Below are positions 40,750 through 49,984 of a stretch of DNA of 64,000 nt, in pieces. How positions within the stretch are numbered: the first letter of the stretch is position 1; every line of letters begins with the position of its first letter. This DNA is from Desmospora profundinema (GTDB lineage Bacteria; Bacillota; Bacilli; Thermoactinomycetales; DSM-45169), in contig NZ_JAVDQG010000004.1 in assembly GCF_031454155.1 (NCBI RefSeq), positions 372,001 to 436,000 on the forward strand, given 5' to 3'. Below the pieces are notes generated by a model, which did no database searches, was not told where the DNA came from, and worked only from the letters and a program-made list of their open reading frames with translations. The position numbers were made by a program, and so were the translations under genes.

Positions 40750-42366
40750 GTGGGCAAGAGGTTTCAACTATCGCTGGCCATCTTGTTGGCCGCCAGTCTG
40801 TTTTTGAGTGCCTGCGGCGGTGTGGATCAAGCGGCTGACGGCGGGGAGGGCAAACAAGTCCTCAATCTAATGCAGACGTCGGAACCACCGGGATTGGACA
40901 GCGCCACCACCACTGATGCAGTATCCAATGAAATTTTGAATAACGTCATGGAAGGTCTCTACCGCCTGGACAAGAACAACGAGCCGGTTGAAGGAATGGC
41001 CGAGGATGTGGAGATCAGCAAAGATAAAAAGACCTACACCTTCAAACTTCGCGAGGCCGAATGGAGCGACGGGGAGCCGGTGACGGCGCAGGATTTCGAG
41101 TATGCCTGGAAGCGGGCCCTGGATCCTAAAACCAAGTCTGAATACGCATACATCATGTACCCGGTCAAAGGTGCTCAGAAATACAACACTGGAAAAGGCA
41201 ACCCGGAAGATGTGGGTGTGAAAGCACTGGATGATAAAACCCTTGAAGTGAAATTGGAGGAACCGATTCCGTACTTCCAAGGATTGCTCACCTTTACCAC
41301 CTTCTACCCGCAGCGGGAGGATATCCTTGAAGAACATGGGAACAAATATGCCACTGAAGTGGACAAGATGGTCTACAACGGCCCCTTCGTGATGTCCGAC
41401 TGGCAGCACCAAAAGAGCTACCAGCTTAAGAAAAACGATAAATACTGGGATCATGAGTCCGTGAAGTTGGTTGAAATCAACTTCAGCATTGTGAAAGAAA
41501 CCTCCACCGGGGTGAACCTGTTTGAGACCGGTAAACTGGATGTAGCCACGTTGAGCGACGATTTCGTCGACAAGTATGCAGACAGTGAATCGGTGGTTGA
41601 AGTTCCCGAGTCCACTACGTTCTATCTGCAATTCAACACCGATGAAAAGTTCTTCGACAACGGCAAGATCCGGAAGGCCTTCTCCATGGTGCTGGATCGC
41701 AGCACGATTACGGACAAACTCCGTAAAGACGGTTCCGAACCGGCTGCCGGATTGGTTCCTTCCGTGATTCAAGTGGAGGACCAATCGTTCCGTGAACTTT
41801 CCGGTAACCATATTAAACCGAAAGCCGACCCGAAAGAAGCCAAGAAGTTGCTGAAAGAAGGGTTAAAAGAAGTCGGCCTGGATAAACTGCCGACGGTGGA
41901 ATTGATCGGTTACGATCACGATCAAGGAAAGAAAGAACAAGAGTATATGAAAGAAGCGTTGGAAAGTGCATTAGACATCAATGTCAAAATCCAAATCCTT
42001 CCTTTCGAGCAGAAACTGGATCGCGAATCCAACGGAGACTTCCAATTTAGCTTCGCCGGCTGGGGTGCCGATTACAACGACCCCATGACCTTCATGGATC
42101 TGATGGTCACCGATGGTCCTTACAATCGGGGCGGGTGGAGCAACAAAGAGTACGACAAGTTGATTGAAAAATCCCTGTCCAACCCGGACTTCGAAGAGCG
42201 CGCCAAAGACTTGGCCACAGCGGAGAAGATCCTGATGAACGAGATGGGTCTGGTGCCGATTTACCACCGTTCCCGCCTGAACCTGCAAGATGAGAAAGTC
42301 AAGGAACTCTACCGCCATCCCTTCGGTGCGGACCGCACCTTTAAGTGGACATACATCGAGGAGTAA
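40750..42366 (+). CDS. oppA: Oligopeptide-binding lipoprotein, OppA paralogue 2
   Basis: A 538-residue SBP family 5 lipoprotein with lipobox LFLSACGG. It is clearly a paralogue of the product of 38774 (shared GLYRLDKNNEPVEGMA, FEYAWKRALDPKTKSEYAYI, FAGWGADYNDPMTFMDLMV), so the pair arose by duplication. The start is GTG 40750 behind AAGGGGGG. Followed by a long intergenic hairpin and then oppB, so this copy is the one in the transporter operon. The divergence in the pocket-lining segments suggests different peptide preference. Confidence 0.95.
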   Translation: MGKRFQLSLAILLAASLFLSACGGVDQAADGGEGKQVLNLMQTSEPPGLDSATTTDAVSNEILNNVMEGLYRLDKNNEPVEGMAEDVEISKDKKTYTFKLREAEWSDGEPVTAQDFEYAWKRALDPKTKSEYAYIMYPVKGAQKYNTGKGNPEDVGVKALDDKTLEVKLEEPIPYFQGLLTFTTFYPQREDILEEHGNKYATEVDKMVYNGPFVMSDWQHQKSYQLKKNDKYWDHESVKLVEINFSIVKETSTGVNLFETGKLDVATLSDDFVDKYADSESVVEVPESTTFYLQFNTDEKFFDNGKIRKAFSMVLDRSTITDKLRKDGSEPAAGLVPSVIQVEDQSFRELSGNHIKPKADPKEAKKLLKEGLKEVGLDKLPTVELIGYDHDQGKKEQEYMKEALESALDINVKIQILPFEQKLDRESNGDFQFSFAGWGADYNDPMTFMDLMVTDGPYNRGGWSNKEYDKLIEKSLSNPDFEERAKDLATAEKILMNEMGLVPIYHRSRLNLQDEKVKELYRHPFGADRTFKWTYIEE

Positions 42367-42386
42367 GCGAAGAACAGCGCATCTTT

Positions 42387-42448
42387 GGATAGCGGAGTGC
42401 GAGAAGGTATATGGTCCCATCGGGTCATATACCTTCTGTGCGCTATCC
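42387..42448 (+). terminator. Long mRNA hairpin between oppA and oppB
   Basis: GGATAGCG pairs with CGCTATCC and GAAGGTATATG with CATATACCTTC in one nested 62-base structure. No U tract follows. Such a hairpin would partly end transcription or protect the binding-protein mRNA from 3' decay, giving more OppA than permease. Confidence 0.75.
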
Positions 42449-42498
42449 ACGGAATAGTCCATAGGATTTAGAAAATTGAACGAAAGGGGAGTGAAGGC

Positions 42499-43428
42499 AT
42501 GGGCCGTTACATTCTGCAACGCGCCATTTACATGGTGATCACCCTATGGGTCATCATCACCATCACGTTTTTCCTGATGAACTTGCTACCGGGTTCCCCT
42601 TTGTCCAACGAAGACCGTCTTCCGCCTGAATTGAAAGAGCAGATTCTGCGCGAATACGGGCTGGATCAACCGCTGCCACTACGGTATGTGCAGTATCTAG
42701 GCAGTTTGCTGCAAGGAGATTTAGGGATTTCGTATCACTATGACGGTCGTTCCGTCTCCGACCTCATTTCACAGGGTTTTCCGGCCTCCGCTCAGATCGG
42801 GTTGCAAGCGCTGGTATTTGGTGTCCTGCTCGGTGTGATATTGGGCAGTATCGCCGCCTTGCGCCGCGGCACTTGGGTGGATAACGCGGCAACCACCTTG
42901 GCGGTGTTGGGATATTCCATCCCCAGTTTTGTGTTTGCTGCACTCTTATCCTATTATGTCGGCGTAAAGTGGGGGATTCTTCCGCCGGGACTGTGGGGTA
43001 CCTGGCAGCACTCCGTCTTGCCGTCGTTGGCGCTGTCCGTGTTGGTGATCGCTCAGATCTCCCGGTACATTCGGACGGAAATGCTGGAAGTGCTCGGGCA
43101 GGACTACATGAAGACGGCGAAAGCAAAGGGATTGTCCCGGGGAGTCACCATCGTGCGCCATGCCTTGCGCAATTCCCTGATTCCGGCCATAACCATCCTG
43201 GGTCCCTTGGCAGTCAATTTGCTCACGGGCACATTGGTGGTGGAACGGATCTTTGGTGTGCCTGGAATGGGATGGATCTTCGTAGAATCCATCAATATCA
43301 ATGACTACACCCTGATTATGGGTGTTACCATTTTCTACAGCTTTCTGATTATCCTCAGTATGTTTATCGTCGATGTCCTGTACGGCGTAGTCGACCCGCG
43401 GATCCGCATCACGGAAGCAAAGGAGTGA
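42499..43428 (+). CDS. oppB: Oligopeptide ABC transporter permease OppB
   Basis: A 309-residue inner membrane protein with six helices. The BPD_transp_1 EAA loop reads YMKTAKAKGLSRGVTIVRHA and the C-terminus LTGTLVVERIFGVPGMG, as in OppB/DppB. It forms the pore with OppC. AAAGGGGAGTGAAGGC precedes ATG 42499. The next gene starts seven bases after its stop. Confidence 0.95.
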   Translation: MGRYILQRAIYMVITLWVIITITFFLMNLLPGSPLSNEDRLPPELKEQILREYGLDQPLPLRYVQYLGSLLQGDLGISYHYDGRSVSDLISQGFPASAQIGLQALVFGVLLGVILGSIAALRRGTWVDNAATTLAVLGYSIPSFVFAALLSYYVGVKWGILPPGLWGTWQHSVLPSLALSVLVIAQISRYIRTEMLEVLGQDYMKTAKAKGLSRGVTIVRHALRNSLIPAITILGPLAVNLLTGTLVVERIFGVPGMGWIFVESININDYTLIMGVTIFYSFLIILSMFIVDVLYGVVDPRIRITEAKE

Positions 43429-43435
43429 ACGGAAC

Positions 43436-44356
43436 ATGGCGAAAAACGTAACGCCGGATTTGTTTGAACCGGCCCATATCCAGCAGTCGGAACAGGAAAT
43501 GGTCCGCCGCAAGCGGATCGGCTTTTGGCAGGATGCCTGGCGCCGGTTCCGTTCCAACTGGGGAGCGATGATCGGACTGTTCTTGATTCTTGTGATCGGG
43601 GTAATGGCCGTCGTGGGACCGGAGATGAATCCCTACACGATCAATCAACAGCAGTATGAATATCTGAATCAATCTTCTTTTGGCGACTACTGGTTCGGTA
43701 CGGATGCTTTGGGAAGGGATTTGTGGACCCGTACCTGGTACGGAGCGGGCATTTCCCTGTTGATCGCCTTGATTGCGGCGGGAATCGATCTGACGATCGG
43801 GTTGACCTACGGTGCGATTTCGGGTTATTTCGGTGGACGGGTGGACACCTGGATGCAGCGGGTGATTGAGGTCCTCTACGGTATTCCCAACCTGATTATG
43901 ATCATCTTGCTTCTGTTGGTGTTAGAACCGGGGATCTTTGCAATCGCCTTGGCCATTTCACTGACCGGTTGGGTGCCGATGGCCCGAATTGTGCGAGCGC
44001 AGATGCTGAAGCTGAAATCCCAGGAATACGTGTTGGCTGCCCGCACGCTGGGGGCAGGGAGCCGTCGGATGCTGACCAAGCATCTTTTGCCCAATGTATT
44101 CGGACCGGTCATTATCACCATTATGTTTACCATTCCCACTGCTATCTTTTTTGAAGCGTTTCTCGGCTTTATCGGGCTGGGTCTCAATCCGCCCCAGGCC
44201 AGTTTGGGCGTGTTGATCAATGACGGCTACAAGTTATTGCAGTTGTATCCGTATCAAACCTTTATCCCGGCAGCGGTATTGTCCTTGCTGATGTTTAGTT
44301 TCAACCTGTTGGGTGACGGATTGCGGGATGCCCTGGATCCCAAACTGCGCCAATAA
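43436..44356 (+). CDS. oppC: Oligopeptide ABC transporter permease OppC
   Basis: A 306-residue permease with an N-terminal cytosolic tail, six membrane helices and the family's WFGTDALGRDLWTRTWYGA segment after the first helix. The EAA loop is YVLAARTLGAGSRRMLTKHL. Pairs with OppB. Placed seven bases downstream of oppB with GGAAC upstream, and 19 bases before oppD. Nothing unusual. Confidence 0.95.
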   Translation: MAKNVTPDLFEPAHIQQSEQEMVRRKRIGFWQDAWRRFRSNWGAMIGLFLILVIGVMAVVGPEMNPYTINQQQYEYLNQSSFGDYWFGTDALGRDLWTRTWYGAGISLLIALIAAGIDLTIGLTYGAISGYFGGRVDTWMQRVIEVLYGIPNLIMIILLLLVLEPGIFAIALAISLTGWVPMARIVRAQMLKLKSQEYVLAARTLGAGSRRMLTKHLLPNVFGPVIITIMFTIPTAIFFEAFLGFIGLGLNPPQASLGVLINDGYKLLQLYPYQTFIPAAVLSLLMFSFNLLGDGLRDALDPKLRQ

Positions 44357-44375
44357 AGAAAGGAGGGACCCTGTG

Positions 44376-45407
44376 ATGGAAAACAACTTGCTGCAAGTAA
44401 AAGACCTGCATGTCTCCTTTTCCACCTACAATGGGGAAGTGAAGGCGGTACGCGGCGTCAGCTTCGATGTTCGCAAAGGGGAAACCGTCGCAGTGGTGGG
44501 GGAATCCGGCTGCGGGAAAAGTGTCACTTCCCAAAGCATCATGCGCCTTATTCCCCGGCCGCCGGGGGTGTTTAAAAAAGGGGAAATCCTCTTTAACGGC
44601 AAAGATTTAACCAAGTTGCGGGAGCAGGAGATGGAAAAGATTCGCGGGAAAGAGATCGCGATGATCTTTCAGGACCCGATGACTTCCCTGAACCCGACGA
44701 TGACCGTGGGTCGTCAAATTATGGAGGGGTTGATCAAACACCAACACCTATCCAAGGACAAAGCGAAAGTCCGTGCCTTGGAGATGCTGCGATTGGTGGG
44801 GATTCCCAGCCCGGAATCCCGGATCAACCAGTATCCGCACCAATTCAGCGGCGGTATGCGTCAACGGGCCATGATCGCCATCGCATTAGCCTGCGCTCCC
44901 AAACTGCTCATCGCCGACGAGCCGACCACTGCCTTGGATGTAACCATCCAGGCGCAGATTCTGGATTTGATGAACGAACTGAAGGAGAAGTTGAACACGT
45001 CCATCATCCTGATCACCCATGATTTGGGTGTCGTGGCGGAAACGGCTGACCGGGTCGTGGTGATGTATGCCGGCAAGGTGATTGAGTCGGGCACCGTGGA
45101 AGAGATTTTTTATCACCCGCGTCACCCCTATACATGGGGACTGATGGGATCGATGCCCCGGCTGGATCAAACGCGGGAGCAGGAGCTCAACCCGATCACG
45201 GGTACCCCGCCGGATCTACTGTCGCCGCCGAAGGGTTGTCCCTTTGCCGCCCGGTGCAAGCATGCCATGAAGATCTGTACACAAGAGATGCCGGAGACCA
45301 CCGTTGTCGGCCGCGACGGATTTCATCAGGTGGCATGCTGGCTTGAACACCCGATGGCACCTGCGGTTGAACCGCCGGCTGAAGTAGTGGGAGGGGGATC
45401 CAAATGA
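44376..45407 (+). CDS. oppD: Oligopeptide ABC transporter ATPase OppD
   Basis: A 343-residue ABC ATPase. Walker [10 protein letters not shown]-loop [11 protein letters not shown], signature [17 protein letters not shown], Walker [15 protein letters not shown] and H-loop [11 protein letters not shown] are complete. The C-terminal oligopeptide-transporter extension has [20 protein letters not shown] and further cysteines that in some relatives hold an Fe-S cluster. ATG 44376 lies eight bases after AGGAGGG. Overlaps oppF by four bases. Confidence 0.95.
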   Translation: MENNLLQVKDLHVSFSTYNGEVKAVRGVSFDVRKGETVAVVGESGCGKSVTSQSIMRLIPRPPGVFKKGEILFNGKDLTKLREQEMEKIRGKEIAMIFQDPMTSLNPTMTVGRQIMEGLIKHQHLSKDKAKVRALEMLRLVGIPSPESRINQYPHQFSGGMRQRAMIAIALACAPKLLIADEPTTALDVTIQAQILDLMNELKEKLNTSIILITHDLGVVAETADRVVVMYAGKVIESGTVEEIFYHPRHPYTWGLMGSMPRLDQTREQELNPITGTPPDLLSPPKGCPFAARCKHAMKICTQEMPETTVVGRDGFHQVACWLEHPMAPAVEPPAEVVGGGSK

Positions 45408-46414
45408 GCATGAATGAACCCCGGGTGGAAAAAATCCTGGAAGTGAAGAATGTGAAGAAACACTTTCATATGGGGGGCGGCCAAGTCGTTAAAGCGGTGG
45501 ACGATGTCAGCTTTGAGGTATATAAAGGGGAAACATTGGGCCTGGTGGGGGAGTCCGGTTGTGGCAAATCCACCATCGGCCGGACGATCATCCGCTTGTA
45601 TGAGGCCACTGACGGAGAGGTTCGCTTTAAAGGGCGCACCACCAAAAATCTGAAGGGCCGCAACCTAAAGGATTTCAACCGGGAAATGCAGATGATTTTC
45701 CAGGACCCTTATGCCTCCCTGAACCCCCGTATGACCGTAGGTGACATTATCGCCGAGGGTTTGGATATCCACGGATTGGCCAAGGGCAGAGCGCGGCGGT
45801 TGCGTGTGATGGAATTATTGAAGACGGTGGGTCTCAACGAAGAACATGCGGAGCGGTTTCCTCACGAATTTAGCGGGGGGCAGCGACAGCGGATCGGAAT
45901 CGCCCGGGCGCTGGCGGTCGATCCGGATTTTATCATTGCGGACGAGCCCATCTCCGCTCTGGATGTATCCATTCAGGCGCAGGTTGTCAACCTGATGAAG
46001 AAGTTGCAGCGGGAAAAAGGGCTTACCTATTTATTTATCGCTCATGATTTGTCCATGGTAAAGTACATCAGTGACCGGGTCGGGGTCATGTACCTGGGCA
46101 ACCTGGTGGAATTGGCGGAAAGTCAGGAGCTGTACGACAATCCGCTTCATCCCTACACGGAGGCACTTCTGTCCGCGGTGCCGATTCCGGACCCCGGTAT
46201 GGAAGGCAAGCGGGAACGGATTATTCTTGAAGGGGATGTTCCCAGCCCCATCGATCCGCCCAGCGGTTGCCGCTTTCGGACCCGCTGTCCGAAAGTGATG
46301 GACATCTGTGTCAAGGAGAGTCCAAAATGGCAGGAAGTACGCCCCATGCATTGGGTTTCCTGTCACTTATACCAAGAGGAATCCCTCGAAAAAGAAGAAC
46401 GGAACAAGCGGTAA
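45404..46414 (+). CDS. oppF: Oligopeptide ABC transporter ATPase OppF
   Basis: A 336-residue ABC ATPase, partner of OppD. Walker [10 protein letters not shown], signature [17 protein letters not shown], Walker [15 protein letters not shown] and H-loop [11 protein letters not shown]. The C-terminal extension holds [18 protein letters not shown] and a later Cys, the same cysteine set as OppD. ATG 45404 overlaps the oppD stop. It is the last gene of the operon, ended by a hairpin. Confidence 0.95.
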   Translation: MSMNEPRVEKILEVKNVKKHFHMGGGQVVKAVDDVSFEVYKGETLGLVGESGCGKSTIGRTIIRLYEATDGEVRFKGRTTKNLKGRNLKDFNREMQMIFQDPYASLNPRMTVGDIIAEGLDIHGLAKGRARRLRVMELLKTVGLNEEHAERFPHEFSGGQRQRIGIARALAVDPDFIIADEPISALDVSIQAQVVNLMKKLQREKGLTYLFIAHDLSMVKYISDRVGVMYLGNLVELAESQELYDNPLHPYTEALLSAVPIPDPGMEGKRERIILEGDVPSPIDPPSGCRFRTRCPKVMDICVKESPKWQEVRPMHWVSCHLYQEESLEKEERNKR

Positions 46415-46421
46415 CAAACAA

Positions 46422-46460
46422 TCAAGCATCTCCCGGAAAAGCCGAGGGATGCTTGATTTC
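46422..46460 (+). terminator. Terminator of the opp operon
   Basis: TCAAGCATC and GATGCTTGA form the base of the stem, CCCGG/CCGAGGG the top; TTT follows. Confidence 0.8.
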
Positions 46461-46475
46461 TCGTCCTATAAAAAG

Positions 46476-46505
46476 TGAAAAACCCTTCCCGGACGGGGAA
46501 GGGGA
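46476..46505 (-). terminator. Terminator of the NifU-like gene
   Basis: On the minus strand CCCTTCCC pairs with GGGAAGGG, followed by TTTTTC. Confidence 0.8.
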
Positions 46506-46524
46506 GTGGATTGGCTATGAGTGA

Positions 46525-46746
46525 TCAGAGCACTTGTTCCACTTCGGTGACACCCGGAACTTCTTCCACCAAAGCGCGTTCGATCCCGGCTTTCAGGGTG
46601 ATGGTGGAGCTGGGGCAACTGCCGCATGCTCCCAGGAGGCGGACACGCACCACACCGTCCACGATTTCCACCAATTCGACGTCTCCGCCGTCCCGTTGAA
46701 TGAAGGGACGCAATTTATCCAAGACTTCTTGTACTTGTGTTTCCAT
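46525..46746 (-). CDS. yutI: NifU C-terminal-domain protein YutI
   Basis: A 73-residue protein consisting only of the NifU C-terminal domain, with [19 protein letters not shown] and the Cys-x2-Cys in [16 protein letters not shown]. Such Nfu-type proteins carry a [4Fe-4S] cluster at the dimer interface and pass it to target enzymes. ATG 46746 is nine bases after AAAGGAG; the in-frame ATG 46755 would overlap that site. Single gene, opposite to mccA. Confidence 0.93.
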   Translation of the reverse strand: METQVQEVLDKLRPFIQRDGGDVELVEIVDGVVRVRLLGACGSCPSSTITLKAGIERALVEEVPGVTEVEQVL

Positions 46747-46935
46747 GGGTTCCATCTCCTTTCAGAGGCTCTATACGAACCCCGACCGATCTAGCCCTTC
46801 TATGGCTATTGTAGTCAGTTTCCCCGGACAAATCAATCCGTCTGTTTTCATAAATGATTCCTATTTTTATTATACCGAAAGGAAGGAAAAAAGTCGCGCC
46901 TAATAAACTTATTATTCCTATGCGAATAAAATGTT

Positions 46936-46963
46936 TTGTGAGGGCGTACAGTCATGGTAAGAT
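46936..46963 (+). promoter_or_regulatory. Likely promoter of the mccA-mccB operon
   Basis: TTGTGA, a 16-base spacer and TAAGAT end 52 bases before the mccA start. A TAATAA-AC-TTATTA near-palindrome at 46902-46915 just upstream is a possible regulator site; I see no S-box or T-box leader. Confidence 0.55.
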
Positions 46964-47014
46964 TGAGTGGGTTTGATCTTCCGGAATGTACTCAAGGGGG
47001 AAGTGGAAGAGCCT

Positions 47015-47938
47015 ATGCGAAGAGTCGTTGAGGATATAAAAGATCTGATCGGTGATACGCCAATGGTTCGAATTAAGCGATTCGATCTGCCTGAAGGCGT
47101 TAAAATCTACGCGAAGTTGGAAGCGTTCAACCCGGGAGGGAGCGTCAAGGACCGCTTGGGTCTTTCCTTGATCCGGGCGGGGGAAGAAAGCGGAAAGCTG
47201 GCTCCCGGCGGAACGATTATCGAACCCACCGCGGGAAATACGGGTATCGGGGTGGCATTGGCCGCCATTGGGACCGGTTACCGAGTGATCTTCGTCGTAC
47301 CGGAGAAATTTTCTCAGGAAAAGCAGCAGCTGATGCGGGCATTGGGAGCAGAGGTGGTGAATACTCCCACAGAAGAGGGAATGAAGGGGGCAATCGCCAA
47401 GGCCCGGGAGCTGGAACGAAAGATCGAAGGGGCATACTGCCCGCAACAGTTTGGAAACCCGGCCAACCCGGAGGCGCATTACTTGACAACCGGCCCGGAA
47501 ATCTGGGAACAGCTTGACGGGAAGGTTGACATTTTTGTTGCCGGTGCCGGTACCGGAGGGACCTTTATGGGGTGTGCCCGCTTTCTGAAAGAAAAAAATC
47601 CAAATATCAAAACCGTCATTGTGGAACCGGAAGGATCCATTCTGGGGGGCGGCGATCCGGGTCCTCACCGGACGGAAGGGATCGGAATGGAATTTTTGCC
47701 GGATTACATGGATCCTGCTTATTTTGATGCCATTCATACGGTGAACGATGAAGACGCATTCCGGATGGTGACCGAACTGTCATCGCGGGAAGGGTTGTTA
47801 GTGGCCAGTTCTTCCGGAGCCGCCTTTTACGCTGCTTTACAAGAAGCACGTCTGGCTCCTGCCGGCACCACCATCGCAGTTGTGTTTCCGGACAGCAGTG
47901 AACGATACCTGAGCCAGAATATTTACGGAGGAGAGTGA
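47015..47938 (+). CDS. mccA: O-acetylserine-dependent cystathionine beta-synthase / cysteine synthase-like (MccA)
   Basis: A 307-residue fold-type II PLP enzyme. The PLP Lys is in NPGGSVKDRLGLSLI, the substrate loop is EPTAGNTGIGVALA and the phosphate-binding glycine loop VAGAGTGGTFMG. In Bacillus, MccA joins homocysteine and O-acetylserine to cystathionine, the first reverse-transsulfuration step, and the close coupling to an MccB-type gene supports that over plain cysteine synthase. ATG 47015 lies after a GGGGGAAGTGGAAGAG purine tract. The next gene begins six bases after the stop. Confidence 0.85.
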   Translation: MRRVVEDIKDLIGDTPMVRIKRFDLPEGVKIYAKLEAFNPGGSVKDRLGLSLIRAGEESGKLAPGGTIIEPTAGNTGIGVALAAIGTGYRVIFVVPEKFSQEKQQLMRALGAEVVNTPTEEGMKGAIAKARELERKIEGAYCPQQFGNPANPEAHYLTTGPEIWEQLDGKVDIFVAGAGTGGTFMGCARFLKEKNPNIKTVIVEPEGSILGGGDPGPHRTEGIGMEFLPDYMDPAYFDAIHTVNDEDAFRMVTELSSREGLLVASSSGAAFYAALQEARLAPAGTTIAVVFPDSSERYLSQNIYGGE

Positions 47939-47943
47939 CCAGG

Positions 47944-49080
47944 ATGCGAATGGATACCAAACTGATCCATGGAGGCGTGTTTGGAGATGAACGGACCGGG
48001 GCGGTTAGTGTCCCCATCTACCAAGTCTCCACTTACAAACAGGATGCGATCGGTCAACACCGGGGCTATGAGTATTCCCGTACGGGCAATCCCACCCGGG
48101 CCGCGCTGGAACAATTAATCGCCGACCTGGAGAACGGGAGTCGCGGATTCGCTTTCTCTTCCGGGATGGCGGCGATCTCCACCGTCTTAGCCCTGTTTGA
48201 CCGGGGTGATCATTTGGTGGTGGGGGACGATATCTACGGCGGAACCTATCGTGTCTTAAGCCGTGTGTTTAACCGGATGGGAGTGGAGGCGGCCTTTGTG
48301 GACACCAGTGATCTGGAAGCGGTCCGCGGGGCCATCCGTCCGGAAACCAAAGCGGTCTTTTTGGAAACACCGAGCAACCCGCTTTTAAAGGTGACGGACA
48401 TTGCCGCTGTCGCCGCGATCTGCCGTGAACACGACTTGATGCTGATCGTGGACAACACGTTTCTCACTCCATATTGGCAAAATCCCCTGGATCTCGGAGC
48501 GGATATCGTGGTTCACAGCGCGACCAAATACCTGGGCGGCCACAGTGATGTCGTGGCTGGGTTGGCGGTGGTGAAAGAGGAAGCGCTGGGTGAATCGATC
48601 CACTTCCTGCAAAACTCCATTGGTGGGATCTTGCCACCTCAGGATTCCTGGCTTCTGATGCGAGGAATGAAAACGTTGGGATTGCGCATGCGGCAACACG
48701 AGGAGAGTGCCCGTACACTGGCGGAGTGGCTGGTGAAACGGGTGGATGTCACTTCTGTCTTTTATCCGGGGCTGAACGATCACCCCGGACATGATATTGC
48801 TACCCGCCAGGCCCGAGGCTTTGGCGGAATGATCTCCTTTGATGTGGGCAACGGTGAACGGGCGGAACAGGTACTGGGGCGTACCCGTTGGTTTACACTG
48901 GCGGAAAGCCTGGGAGCAGTGGAGAGTCTCATTTCTGTTCCGGCGAGGATGACCCATGCCTCGATTCCACCGGAACGTCGGCGCGAGTTGGGGATCTCTG
49001 ACGGCCTGGTTCGGATCTCAGTTGGGGTGGAAGATGTAAATGACCTGATGGAAGACTTAGAACTTGCCCTGAACGGCTGA
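47944..49080 (+). CDS. mccB: Cystathionine gamma-lyase/homocysteine gamma-lyase (MccB-like)
   Basis: A 378-residue Cys/Met-metabolism PLP enzyme. The PLP-binding Lys is in VVHSATKYLGGHSDVVAG, with YEYSRTGNPTRAALE and the YGGTYRV loop upstream and the C-terminal SLGAVESLISVPARMTHASI typical of the family. It splits cystathionine to cysteine, 2-oxobutyrate and ammonia, completing the route from methionine-derived homocysteine. ATG 47944 has GGAGGAG nine bases upstream; a GTG at 47935 is too close to it. Co-transcribed with mccA and yuzD. Confidence 0.9.
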   Translation: MRMDTKLIHGGVFGDERTGAVSVPIYQVSTYKQDAIGQHRGYEYSRTGNPTRAALEQLIADLENGSRGFAFSSGMAAISTVLALFDRGDHLVVGDDIYGGTYRVLSRVFNRMGVEAAFVDTSDLEAVRGAIRPETKAVFLETPSNPLLKVTDIAAVAAICREHDLMLIVDNTFLTPYWQNPLDLGADIVVHSATKYLGGHSDVVAGLAVVKEEALGESIHFLQNSIGGILPPQDSWLLMRGMKTLGLRMRQHEESARTLAEWLVKRVDVTSVFYPGLNDHPGHDIATRQARGFGGMISFDVGNGERAEQVLGRTRWFTLAESLGAVESLISVPARMTHASIPPERRRELGISDGLVRISVGVEDVNDLMEDLELALNG

Positions 49081-49096
49081 GAAAGGGGGAGATCCC

Positions 49097-49426
49097 GTGG
49101 CGAAAGCACCGGTAAACGTACAGGTGTACGGGGCGGAAGAACGGTGTGCCAGCTGTGTCAACTTTCCTTCTGCCCAAGAAACCGCTTCTTGGTTGGAAGC
49201 CGCATTGGGACGGAAGTTCGGAGATGCGGTCAACGTACGTTATATTGACATCCATGACCCGGAGGGAACGGATGAGAAAGCTTTTTCCCGCCGGGTGATC
49301 GAAGAGGATCTTTGGTATCCGGTCGTGGTGATTGATCATGAAATCGTCGGGGAAGGAAACCCCAAACTGAACGCAATCCAGCGAAAGTTGGAGGAGATGG
49401 GTCTCTCCTCTGTCGACGAGAAATAA
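49097..49426 (+). CDS. yuzD: DUF1462 protein YuzD
   Basis: A 109-residue thioredoxin-fold-like small protein of family DUF1462. The Cys-x2-Cys is in EERCASCVNFPSAQET, followed by VRYIDIHDPEGTD and YPVVVIDHEIVGEGNPKL. Its function is unknown, but the motif and place after two cysteine-metabolism genes fit a thiol-redox role. GTG 49097 has AAAGGGGGAG upstream. An inverted repeat follows the stop. Confidence 0.88.
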   Translation: MAKAPVNVQVYGAEERCASCVNFPSAQETASWLEAALGRKFGDAVNVRYIDIHDPEGTDEKAFSRRVIEEDLWYPVVVIDHEIVGEGNPKLNAIQRKLEEMGLSSVDEK

Positions 49427-49444
49427 AAAGAAAACGTTTGGGAA

Positions 49445-49479
49445 TCAACCCTCCTGTGTCATGAACATAGGAGGGTTGA
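49445..49479 (+). terminator. Hairpin after the mcc operon
   Basis: TCAACCCTCCT pairs perfectly with AGGAGGGTTGA (11 bp, 13-base loop). There is no T run, so termination strength is uncertain. Confidence 0.6.
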
Positions 49480-49532
49480 TGTGATTTGTCCTGCTGGAAT
49501 GAACATGGATCATTGACGCTGCATGAATTTGG

Positions 49533-49602
49533 ATGTAAAATAATCTTACATAAAACGATTCGAAATCCTTTATGTCGATCTATATGTCATATAATCTTAC
49601 AT
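49533..49602 (+). promoter_or_regulatory. Two palindromic sites upstream of the HPr-like gene
   Basis: ATGTAA-7-TTACAT at 49533-49551 and ATGTCA-7-TTACAT at 49584-49602, each inside an identical 16-base direct repeat (ATAATCTTACATAAAA at 49540 and 49591) 51 bases apart, about five helical turns. The arrangement suggests a repressor bound at two sites. Confidence 0.65.
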
Positions 49603-49623
49603 AAAAGCAGGGAGGGGTAGGAA

Positions 49624-49941
49624 ATGCGGGTGGAACGGGCCTTGCGTATAGAACGAACCTTGCGTATGGAACGAACCTGGAACGTCCAAGAAGTAGCCTG
49701 GTTTGTCAGTGTGGCAAGGGGAGTGGACAATCCCGTTACCTTGGAGTATCGAACCAGCACCGCCAATGGCAAAGGCTTGTTGGGAGTGGTATCCCTGATG
49801 ATGAACGTAAAAGCGGGCGAAGCCGTACGTTTGGTCGTGACCGGTTCCGGTTCTTCCGACGCGATAAGGGTGTTAGTGGACCAGCTGCCAGTGGGAGTTG
49901 TAGTGGAACCGTCGGCGTCGGAGAAGAGTATTCTTCTTTAA
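49624..49941 (+). CDS. HPr-like protein without the phosphorylation sites
   Basis: A 105-residue protein whose residues 20-95 follow the HPr pattern (VSVARGVDNPVTLEY; GKGLLGVVSLMMNVKAGEAV; RLVVTGSGSSDAIRVLVD). The active His (normally in GLHARP) and the regulatory Ser46 (normally KSIMG; here KGLLG) are both absent, so it cannot act as a PTS phosphocarrier. The N-terminus carries a short repeat, LRIERT/LRMERT, from an 18-base tandem DNA repeat. GGGAGGGG lies upstream of ATG 49624. A regulatory or structural role is possible; no partner is evident. Confidence 0.65.
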   Translation: MRVERALRIERTLRMERTWNVQEVAWFVSVARGVDNPVTLEYRTSTANGKGLLGVVSLMMNVKAGEAVRLVVTGSGSSDAIRVLVDQLPVGVVVEPSASEKSILL

Positions 49942-49953
49942 GGAGATTGATGC

Positions 49954-49984
49954 CAAAAAAAGTCCAGCTCATGGCTGGATTTTT
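49954..49984. terminator. Bidirectional terminator between the HPr-like gene and sortase
   Basis: TCCAGC and GCTGGA pair around a five-base loop with an A run before and a T run after, so it serves both converging genes. Confidence 0.85.

Noticed and set aside
46747-47014. SAM (S-box) riboswitch before mccA
   Set aside because: The expected conserved S-box core and terminator pair are not visible in the 268-base gap.
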